The notes under the pieces were generated by a model. The model was not told where the DNA came from, ran no database searches, and saw nothing but the letters and a program-made list of their open reading frames with translations. Shown here one piece after another: positions 1-9,600 of a stretch of DNA of 27,178 nucleotides. Position numbers and translations under genes: made by a program. The DNA lies in assembly GCA_032718475.1 (NCBI GenBank), contig JAUCBJ010007478.1, forward strand, positions 1 to 27,178, given 5' to 3'. The stretch comes from Nemertoderma westbladi. Lineage: Eukaryota; Xenacoelomorpha; Nemertodermatida; Nemertodermatidae. The stretch's first letter is position 1, and every line of letters starts with the position of its first letter.

Positions 1-2386
1 AGACGGGTTTTTCACTTACCTTGTTTTCCGGTGTTTTCTCCCTAGACTGTTTCAGGAGCTGTAATTTCACTTCTCCATCTAGGAATGACATGAGATCAGC
101 CATGGTAGGGTCTCGCCGTTGTTGTTCCATCATATATAACACTTTCTTATCCCAGCGTGTACCTACTCCACCTTTAGGTAAAGTAGAAGCCACTGCTCTA
201 ATAACCATAGTGTTCTGATACTCATGAGACTTACCTAGCCAGTCTAATTGTCTGCAGATCTCCTGGATCTCATCGGAAAACTCGATAATTCCGCTACTAA
301 TAAACTTTCGGGGCGCTACTAACTTGGCATACAAGTACCCAGCGATATTATTCCTATTACCATACCTGATGTTTAGTGTATCCCAAACTTGTCTTAATCC
401 GTCTGGATGTCCAATAAACTTTAACGCCATTAACTTGGGAGATCCTTCCAAGCACTCGATGAGGTATCTAAGTTTTTCTCCATTAGATAGTACAGAGTTC
501 TGTATGTTATCTTTGTAATATTCATTAAAAGGTAACCATTTCATCTCATCTCCATTGAACTTGACGATCTCTCCAACCTTTACCGCTTGCCGGGCTTCGG
601 TTCTAGCCATTTGACGCGTAAAACTTTCTTGGGCCATCGTGCTATTTAATATCGAGTTATCGGTATATAAATTTCTCGGATTATGAGCAGTTCTATAGGG
701 AATATCATTATCAACAGGTCTATAATTACCCTTAATAGGGTTCACTATAGGAGTTTCTACTTCGCTAGCAGTATAGATGCGTGTAGGCTCCACACCTTGC
801 GCATGCGATACTTCAGACCTAACAGGTTGACACATTGTTACAGAGGGTGGTGGTATACCCTTTTGGGTGTTTACTAATTTATCGCGTTCAAGCGCGATAC
901 TTTGCTGCACTTCTTGCAACTCTAACCTACTTTCCCTTACTGTGCCCTTGAATTGTTGGACAGTCTCCTGCATCTGCCCGAGCAGGATATCCATCCCCCG
1001 CCGTCTCTCGTCCACCCAATCAACCGCCGAAACGGGATCCGCCAACGTCGTAGCGGGCAGACGAGGGACAACGGGCGACATGTTTGGAATATTTCGCTCG
1101 GGGTCCAGGACTTGAACTGTCTCCTGGGCAGTTCTACGGGGCACAGGTAGCTTAGTGCTATGCAGAGGGAATTTATAGGTAGCTTCAGGGAGCTCAGGCG
1201 TATCTATTACCGAAGGGGTGATTTCAAGAACAGGCCTACTTATTTCAGGCTCATCTACTATAGTAGGGAGTCTTTCTATTTTAATTATTTGGTCTGTGGG
1301 CTCTGTACTACCTAAGTTGGTGTTATTTAGCTGCCTTCTAACAGCTGGAGGCAAATCAGGCAATTTCTGACGGTGGAATGTTCTTTTACGTCTACTTAGA
1401 CGAGATCTATTTCCCTTGCCTTCAATATCGGTGGTATCGCCTTCCTCAGATGATGTATATCCCTGTCTTTTGGGAGTAGATCGATTCATCATCTGCATAT
1501 TACTAGCTGCTAACTGTTTATTTATGCAGTCTTGATTCTCCTGAATGTTTTCCAATTCTAATTGGGTGATTTCGTCAGCCGCTTTCCTTTCTGCTTCTGC
1601 CACTTTTGTCTCTGCCGCTGCCTCTGCCGCTGCCTCTGCCGCTGCCTCTGCCGCTTTTGCCTTGGCCGCTGCCGCCTTTCTTTCTGCTTCTGCAACTACT
1701 ACTGCTGCTTTCTTTCTGTCTTCTATACGTTTTTTCTTTACTTGTTCTTCTTGGTCTCTAGCGATGCGGAGTTGTTCATCGAATTTAGCTTGGTTCGCCG
1801 CTAACATTTCCGCATCGATTGCGTCCAGCACAAGCTTGGTTCCTTCACTATTAGGGCTAAGCCCCTCCAGCCTTCTCCTCAACTCTTCATCTCCTACAAA
1901 GCGTTGATAGTCTGACAGATAGATGTCAATAGCATCCCTCTTATGCGGTTTCTCTGCTGTCACTTCGCTTTCTTCTTGAGAAGAAGTGGCGTCGGTTGAT
2001 TCTCCATAGGTTGGCCGCTCATCATAAACATTATCCACCATCTTCGCTCCGCGTTCGGGCGTCCGATCATCAGTATCCGAACTACTGGAGCTATCGGGCC
2101 GCTGAATACTAAGTTCTTGGCTCGCGGGTTGTTGCTGTTCCGCTGCTTCTTGGTCCCGCTTGACCTGAGCTCGAGTGCCTATGATAGACCTACGATGTTG
2201 GACCAGTCTAGGGTCTGAGATTACTACAGTAGGGATGGCCTTTCTTACAGCAGGAGGTGACTTAGACTTGGATCTAGGATGTTCTATACTTGGATCTGGG
2301 TCACTGATCTTTTTAAGACACTTTCTGACAGTCATTCTAACACTATCTAGGAGACTATCCGACAGTGATTGGGTTGTGTCAGACAT
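1..2386 (-). CDS. Gag-like protein of BEL/Pao type (DUF1759-like), 3' end outside window
   Basis: Reading the minus strand from the ATG at 2386-2384, I checked codons to the left edge and found no stop, giving at least 795 residues. The N-terminal part is charged and low-complexity. Residues about 155-300 look like a coiled coil, with an Ala/Glu/Lys-rich stretch near 233-258 (minisatellite-like at 1615-1690). Residues about 600-790 resemble the DUF1759 Gag domain of BEL/Pao retroelements: a KFNGDEMKWLPF block, an EKLRYLIECLEG block, then VWDTLNIRYG, and later a PTMADLMSFLDGEV block. In that family the Gag forms particles that package element RNA, with zinc knuckles and protease further on; those would lie past the edge. 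A perfect splice donor (AAG|GTAAGT) sits at 20/19, so the frame may instead end in an intron, which would suit a domesticated gene. No lesion is visible. Family assignment is by motif memory only. Confidence 0.65.
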   Translation of the reverse strand, partial: MSDTTQSLSDSLLDSVRMTVRKCLKKISDPDPSIEHPRSKSKSPPAVRKAIPTVVISDPRLVQHRRSIIGTRAQVKRDQEAAEQQQPASQELSIQRPDSSSSSDTDDRTPERGAKMVDNVYDERPTYGESTDATSSQEESEVTAEKPHKRDAIDIYLSDYQRFVGDEELRRRLEGLSPNSEGTKLVLDAIDAEMLAANQAKFDEQLRIARDQEEQVKKKRIEDRKKAAVVVAEAERKAAAAKAKAAEAAAEAAAEAAAETKVAEAERKAADEITQLELENIQENQDCINKQLAASNMQMMNRSTPKRQGYTSSEEGDTTDIEGKGNRSRLSRRKRTFHRQKLPDLPPAVRRQLNNTNLGSTEPTDQIIKIERLPTIVDEPEISRPVLEITPSVIDTPELPEATYKFPLHSTKLPVPRRTAQETVQVLDPERNIPNMSPVVPRLPATTLADPVSAVDWVDERRRGMDILLGQMQETVQQFKGTVRESRLELQEVQQSIALERDKLVNTQKGIPPPSVTMCQPVRSEVSHAQGVEPTRIYTASEVETPIVNPIKGNYRPVDNDIPYRTAHNPRNLYTDNSILNSTMAQESFTRQMARTEARQAVKVGEIVKFNGDEMKWLPFNEYYKDNIQNSVLSNGEKLRYLIECLEGSPKLMALKFIGHPDGLRQVWDTLNIRYGNRNNIAGYLYAKLVAPRKFISSGIIEFSDEIQEICRQLDWLGKSHEYQNTMVIRAVASTLPKGGVGTRWDKKVLYMMEQQRRDPTMADLMSFLDGEVKLQLLKQSREKTPENKVSEKPV

Positions 2387-2524
2387 GTTTGATTGTACAG
2401 TTGGATGCCTACTGCTATATTACAGTCTAAGCAAGTCTAGTAATTCAGTATTAACTGCTAGCCTAGTAATTAATTACTGATACTGCTACTCAGTGTAGCG
2501 TGATATATATATAATATATTAAAA

Positions 2525-2760
2525 TACCGGTATGCTTATAGTATATATAAGTATTATTACAGACTAGGTTTATCTCAGAATACCGGTATAATTTTAGCAC
2601 AAATATATATAAATATATAATAGGCCTATCGGGAATACCGGTATACAGCTTACAATTTGTAGTATATATAATTCTGGACTAGAATTAATTACAAGTACCG
2701 GTATAATTTCAGCCTAAATTTACAGAAATAAAGATAATAGGCCTATCGTAAATACCGGTA
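2525..2760. repeat. Degenerate ~57-bp tandem repeat carrying TACCGGTA palindromes
   Basis: TACCGGTA occurs at 2525, 2581, 2636, 2696 and 2753, a spacing of 55-60 bases. The 115-bp double unit is better conserved: 2581-2695 and 2696-2760 onward share the order TACCGGTATAATTT, then ATAATAGGCCTATCG, then AATACCGGTATA. It lies 140 bases upstream of the gag-like start codon. Confidence 0.7.
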
Positions 2761-3696
2761 TATCAATTATTTTAAATAATTGAATTTCTGAACTTTAGGG
2801 TTACTTTGTTACTTTACTTACTTTATTACCGTTATTTAAGCAGTAGTCCAACTGATATTGAGACCTAATTGTTATATGGTAGGCCTACTATTTATAAATC
2901 GTTAGATTTGATTTATAATATATATATACCCGTTTTAATGGGTTTTGTCAATTTTTGAAACAAATGTTATTATTTCTGGGGTAATCACTACACAAAGCGG
3001 TACGCTTTCAGTGAAGTGTTACGTACAGGACACTAAAACAAATAATACTAATTTACCTGAGTTACTTAATACTACAAATTACGTACAATTCGGGTGAGAT
3101 TACAATCTCTAAATAAACACAAAAATTTACAAAAACACAAAATACGAATTTTTAGGGTAATTTTACAAGAAGTCTACAAACCAGCCTAACAAAGGGTTAG
3201 ATAACCGGTTATTACAACGGACAGGGTACTACGGTATTTGAAATAATAAGTAGTAGTAAATACACTGCGTTGTCTAGATAGAAAAATACCACCGCCTGAC
3301 GACCTATAGCCGTATCGCTATAGGTTCTACGTTATGTATCACGGAGTGTTCCTACCTAGAAGTTAATAGAGCTAATCGAATGTGCCTATCAACCACTTTA
3401 CAACACAAATATAATGCCTACACTAATTACTTCGGAAAGTACTGTACACTAAACCCTAAATTAGGTACGAGTACTTGTACAACAGATAATCAGTAGTTAA
3501 ATATACTTGAACAGCTAAAAGAACCACGGCATCTGCTGGAGTGACCGATGCACAAAATCACCAGTCTTTACCTACGCCGAGCAGCCCGTGTAGTACCGGG
3601 GTTAATTTAACTATAGCGGTATGTATAACAAACACAATTACTGTAGGAACAAACTTGGGGAATGAATGTTGCGGATAATCGCATAAACTCTGAATA

Positions 3697-4273
3697 ATAA
3701 ATATTACGCTACGCGTACAAACTACTCAAACAAAATACAGACCGAACACTGACAGACTACTATCAAGCCTAAACAAACTACGGTATATGCAGACTCCAAA
3801 ATGATTAGGGAGTATGCGCTCTAACCCAGTAGTGCGACTTATTCTTTAGTTGGGGGATTACCTTACAGCGTTCGCTGCCCCTACTGCCTAATCATACTTA
3901 ATCGGACAGATGATCTACACACGCGGCAATCCGTTCAGACCTAATAACAGCCAGACAACTATCCAGCCTACAAATTATCTAAATAAAATTATACGCTACC
4001 CGTACAGACTTACACAAACAAAGTACAGACTAAACGATGGCAGACCACTCTCAAGCCTAAATAAACCACAGGACATGCAGACTCCGAAATGATTAGGGAG
4101 TATGCGCTCTAACCCAGTAGTGCGACTTATTCTTTAGTTGGGGGATTACCTTACAGCGTTCGCTGCCCCTACTGCCTAATCGTACTTAATCGGACAGGTG
4201 ATCTACACACACTGCAATTCGTTCGGACTTAACAGCAATCAGACAACAGCTCAGCCTACAAATCGTCTGTACT
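3697..4273. repeat. Two tandem copies of a 288-bp unit
   Basis: The segment around 3799-3893 recurs at about 4087-4181, offset 288 bases, and appears identical over roughly 95 bases (from AAATGATTAGGGAGTATGCG through CTACTGCCTAATC). The flanks of both copies align with more differences. The uneven divergence suggests either selection or gene conversion on the 95-base core, or simply a younger duplication of that part. Confidence 0.8.
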
Positions 4274-5740
4274 ATCTGATCAGGCTTACACGCCTTCTGT
4301 TCAATACTGGCCTACAAATAAATAAAACTTGACAGAAATAAGTAAACCATATAAAGGTATAAGGGGTGATCAATCCCTAATCCCTTAAACAGCCTACCGG
4401 TATGCAATAATCAAATCGAATAATACTAGTGTACTTATACGGCAGTACCGGTTAGAACAGTTAGGCCTACTGACCTACAGGTGTACCGTTCAGGTTTACC
4501 GGTTGACCGGTACTTTCAACTTTATTGCTTACTGCAACAAAGAAGCTATAACCTTTAATGTTCGCGCTTTCAGACCTTTGGCAGTTTAACCCGCCAAATT
4601 AAGATGTCTTCTAGATATTAAATCGCTTTTTAGCCTATGACAAGTATTTGATTCACTACACTAGTCGAAACCAATCCGTGCGCGACCATTCACCCGCTGG
4701 ATATTCCCGGGAGATTGGGTTCGACGGTTTAATTTTGTTGCTATGTAAGCCTAATGTATTATTCGACTGACAGTATTATATAATCTCTGACAATATTATT
4801 TACCTTCGGGAATATTAACAGTTCCTTTAGGACGTGGCACTTTATCTACATAAACAGAGTTATGACTTAAACTACTCACAACGATATGGCTTAATTATAA
4901 TTCACATATATGGCGCATTCTTTAGGAATGCTTCTTTAACAGACTCACTCATACACAATGCTGCACAATACTGCACACTAATCTGCCGATCTTCACTGAT
5001 TTTAGTCACATATAAAAGGAACACAGACTGACTCATGTAGGGTCTAGCAAATAACATTAGATTCACTTCAAACCACTTTAACATAAGTCACAATCGTTTA
5101 TCTGTAACCTTTCTCTCTTACCTTCGGTATATCAAGAATATTGGGTTTCGGGGTTATTTCTCGTTATTCCAAATATAATAATTCATCAACCATATTATGA
5201 AGAACTGACAGTAAATAGCAGTATAACAATATAAAAGTATGCACAGTATTACACAGTATGCAGTGTATGCAGTACTGCAGTATGCAGTGATTACGAAATT
5301 GCAGAGTGTTTGTTTCGTCAGTTAAAGGATATATGTCCTTGTAATTAAACCTACTAGTGTTGAGCTAAAAAGCATAAAACATAAAACACTAAAAGCCGTT
5401 CTTTCGTGGCTTTGAAAAACTCGTGACTACTGCTCTATACGAGTATACCAACCACTCTTATTCCACGAAGCTCCCGTTCAACACAGAGAAAGAGCAGTGA
5501 GATAGGAAATTTTCAGTTCAGTACTCTGTGATTGGTCAAAAATCAAGGCTAACTCAAAATTCTATTGGGAGATACAAAAACAAGGCTATGACGCAACCTC
5601 CCTAGGCTTGTTGGCCGATTAAACAGAGCCCAGATGCCTGCGTACAGCAAATCAGCCAATAAGCTGGTAACTTGCACTATTTTTAGCTGTAGATCACTTT
5701 GAGAGTATTCTTAGCGACTGGGGGGGAACTGGCCAACAAG

Positions 5741-6527
5741 GCAAACGAATCAGTTATCCCACAAAAGCTTTTACACAAGCGGTAAATTAGATTTGGCATA
5801 CACAAAATGAAACATTGAAGAGTATTAGTTCACCATTAATTTTATAATTTATTATTGCTGTTTTGAGAACTTTGTAAAGCTCTGCCCAACAAAAGTTATA
5901 CCATTAATTTTAAGTTACCCCTGTTGCTTTGATAATATTAATCAATCTAGCTGAGAAATATAAACTAGTTGGGCACGTAAACCACCCCAACGTAATAATA
6001 TTGATGAATTCTATCAAGAAATAGATATCGATCAATTCTTCATTGTTCTATGGGAAACTGCGCATATAATAATCCCTTCAACCCAATTGTCACCAGCGAC
6101 AGTGGCTTCAAGGCTTTAGGAATTTAAATACCTACGTTGTCAGTCCCTTATAAAGTTGCTTCCACACACTTGAGTTTCGATATATTGGATTCAATGGAAT
6201 ACAAATGAATTCATGATTTATATATTTTTTTAACTTTTAAATACTATTGAAATATTATCAAATATAATTATATAAACTCATTCTCTGAATTTCTGAGTTT
6301 CTACTGAATTGTATATACATACTGTATTTTATTCGTAGAATTAACATTCAATTGAATTCGTATATTTTTGTCATTGTACAGTATAAATAAAAATGCTAAC
6401 GTAGACAGAAAGAAGAGATTCCAAACCACGATGGTTGGGCCCTGTAGGTTGACTTACAGTAGGCCCCCCCAACATTATTTTCAACTTAGAAAGCCAACAA
6501 AGTCAAGAGAGCCAACATAATTAACCG
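5741..6527. other. Intergenic region, no gene seen
   Basis: AT-rich sequence between the gag-like locus and the WD40 gene. No conserved reading frame is visible. It should contain the promoter of the WD40 gene, but I see no convincing TATA box or initiator. Confidence 0.4.
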
Positions 6528-6601
6528 ATGGCATCTTACAGAAGAAAGAGTTGCGCGAAAAGCGTGTTCTCATTTACTTGGGAAGTTAATGCGAGACTCC
6601 A
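6528..6601 (+). CDS. WDY-like gene, candidate exon 1 with start codon
   Basis: An ATG at 6528 opens 24 codons that end in the N-terminal motif VNARL plus two bases (CA), followed at once by a perfect donor GTAAGT. The two leftover bases join the single G that opens exon 2 to make Gln, giving VNARLQRLQEIFEEAD, a natural run-in to the first EF-hand helix. The start context has G at +4 but C at -3. Support is the donor, the phase match and the sequence continuity; there is no homology beyond that, so another first exon is possible. Confidence 0.55.
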
Positions 6602-9600
6602 GTAAGTTGCGAATACAAAAAACAAACATCAGTACGTACTGTACGTACATATGTAGGCCTACAGTGCGCACACCAGTTGTAGCCACTATGCCAAACACTA
6701 CTGCTAAACTTTAAATCTTAAATCTGACTTTTCTAAACTTTGACTCTTCTAAGCATGACTAATGTTTTTGAAACCACTCATTCGCACATAAAGGCCCACC
6801 TCTACTTTTTTGGTGAGGTTTCTAAGCGTTTTTTATTGCTTTTTTTTGCCTTTGCTAACTCTTATAGTCAATAGATATTTAATGAATGTTATATAATTAG
6901 ATAATTAATTTTAAGTGTGATACAGTTTACTAGCCTACGTTCACAGTAATTAATACCAAAGCTGGAATTTAATATATACATATATAATTTTATTGACGAG
7001 ATTAATAATAATAAAACAAGATTAGAATGATGACGCCAAACGCACCCGTCCATAAGGTTAAATATTAATAATACATGGAAGATTTATAACACACCACCTT
7101 CGTCAACCCTATGAAAAAAAAAACGTTATTCTGGCCCTTTCATGAATTTTCTAAGACGTAATATACTGTACATTTCCAACTTGATCTATATATTTCATTA
7201 TAGCACCGCCTCACTCATCGTTTATCGTTCTCTTATCATCACAAAGTGACAGCTGATTGTGCCCATTAATTATATTTTTCACTAGTTCCTAAATTGTTAG
7301 GCCTACTTTTTCGCTTGAATATACTCAATATCGGGAGTACGCCTAAAAAAACACCTACTTTTTACCTTAAGAAAAAAGTAACCCAAATGATTGCATTCGA
7401 TTTATTTTTTACGCCGAAAAAAGTATAATAAAATGTAAATATATATTTTTAAATTTCTTAAATTTTATCACATGTGTTGAAAGAGCATCGGTAGAAAGTA
7501 GAAAAGGTTTGCGCGTAATTTGAGTAAAATCCATTCACACACTCAAAAGTTATTAGGCCTACATGGCGTACACCATGGAACATATCAATTATTAAAGGTA
7601 GCGACACACTGACAAACGGGGGCATGTTACATACTGTATATAGTAAATAAAGTGATTTTCCTGTTAAAATTTAGTGAAAAGTGATTATTTTTAGTAAGTC
7701 GATAAATGACTGCCCTTTTTTAATGAAGATAAAGTGCTATGCTAATAATGTCAACCATTTTTAATGTAGACCTACACTCTACAGTAAGTAGCCTACACCC
7801 TACGGTATGTAGGCATACACCCTACGATATGTAGGCCTACACCTTACGGTATGTAGGCATACACCCTACAGTATGTAGGCCTACACCCTACAGTATGTGG
7901 GCCTACACCCTACAGTATGTAGGCCTACACCCTACAGTATGTAGGCATACACCCTACAGTATGTAGGCCTAAACCCTACAGTATGTAGGCCTACTGTACA
8001 TATCTAACATCATTTCGCTTTATTTAGGCGGCTTCAGGAAATATTTGAAGAAGCAGATGAAGATGGTGGAGGTGGTCTGGACATGGAGGAATTCCGTTTC
8101 GCTATGGAACAAACCGTTGGTCGTGCAGTCAACGACACAGACCTGAAACTAACATTTATGAAGGTTAAAAGCTAAATGTTTGCGAAATCAAATCCATTAC
8201 GTCATTTTACGTCAGTAACCATGACTGCGGGTCCAAAAAAAAAGTGAAAGAAAAGGGATAGCCCCACACATGCGATGGTTACATTTATAGCCTTTATGTT
8301 TTTTGTTGAAGTTTAATTTAATATAAGTACTGTAACAACCAAAACAAAACTGCTCGAAAAATTAATCAACACCAAGTTATGTGTTTTGTAATAATCGATT
8401 GCCTATTTATTAAATGTTTTTTGGCTGGGTGCTGGTACCAGTAAGTAAGAAGAACGTTTTATCATCCAAAAATAAGGCCTACACATTATGTAAATAGATA
8501 CACGCTCTGATAATATCTTCTGCATTCCATTGATGGGTATTTGGAAACCTGTGTTAATTAAATTAATGAAAAGTTTTGCGTGACAAGATATTTTATCCGC
8601 CCACAGCAGTGATTTAGACGAAACTTGACACCGTGTTTCTTGAATTTCTATTACCTCATGTCCCTAACGTCTTCTATAAATGCCAATTTATTTTTCTCCA
8701 CAAACTAGCTTGTAATGAATGCCTCGCATCTAACTTTCAGGTTGACACTAATTGCGATGGGACAGTCGACTGGGACGAGTATCTATCGTACATGCTTCGC
8801 GAATTCCAAGGGAAAGATACAATGGAGTTGATGTGCAAGCAAGTCCCGTATCCAAGGGAACCAGACCAAATTAAAGGATACTTCAGGTTTGCACTGTACA
8901 ATCTGTACATACAGTAGTAGGCCTAATCAGAGTTGTTTACGTAATTTGTTTTCAGATTGTGAAGTCGAATCTTGAAGCAATAAAATTTAACTTTCTCCCA
9001 GGCAAAATCGAGCTAAATTACGAGCAAAATTATGCCTTAGCTTCGAGACGGGGGGGGGGGGGGGGGGCTGGACGCAAATTATCTTGGCGTCTGGGCGAAT
9101 TAATATCCCGCCTCAATGTAAAATTCTCAATTTAGGGAAAGGAGCAGGTTACAGTGGCACGTTTTTCCCCTGGAGAGGGATTAATTTTTATTGGATTCAG
9201 CCACCCCCCCCCCCCCCCCAATCTGTAGATTAAAGTAAGGGTTGGATAGTTAAGGTGTATTCAAATTGGGAGTTACGAGTTATACACCATATCGTATAGG
9301 TATCAGCCAAGAGAAAAGAGCCACAGGTTACATATTTATCCGCTGAAGATAATCCCTAGGAGAGAATCATCATGACCTAGTCAGATAGTGAGAGAAACTG
9401 GACGCAATAAAAATTCATCCCTCTCCAGGGGAAATTCGAAGCAAATAACAGTTGATTATTCTCATAAAAATACAACTGTAACCTGTTCTATTGTGTTTAG
9501 TTTATTGTTTTGGTTAAAATAACGTGCCACTGTAACCTGCTCCTTTCCCTAAATTGAGAATTTAACATTGAGGCGGGATATTAAGTTTCGAGTGTTACAG

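Larger units (their letters stand above)
2387..5740. other. Non-coding region upstream of the gag-like frame; possible LTR/leader
   Basis: I see no credible coding exon here. The DNA is AT-rich and holds two tandem-repeat blocks, listed separately, plus many ACCGGT and TAGGCCTA palindromes. If the gag frame belongs to an LTR element, its 5' LTR and leader should lie here. I could not fix LTR ends: the second LTR would be outside the window. A possible splice acceptor (tatagcag) lies near 2415-2422 on the minus strand, just before the gag ATG. At 5606-5615 and 5731-5740 there is an inverted 10-mer (CTTGTTGGCC / GGCCAACAAG) with an inverted CCAAT box between them, which could mark a promoter, but this is speculative. 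Confidence 0.4.

Noticed and set aside
1545-1907. Plus-strand 120-codon Ala/Ser-rich frame
   Set aside because: It is the antisense of the Glu/Ala/Lys coiled-coil part of the minus-strand gag-like frame.
8633-8917. A separate 94-residue EF-hand protein starting at ATG 8633
   Set aside because: The first 36 codons are intronic; the CTTTCAG acceptor at 8740 and the phase match to neighbouring exons show it is exon 3 of the WDY-like gene.
9049-9220. Long G and C homopolymer runs as a functional G-quadruplex
   Set aside because: They flank a foldback arm and are probably slippage products; run length is also unreliable in assemblies.
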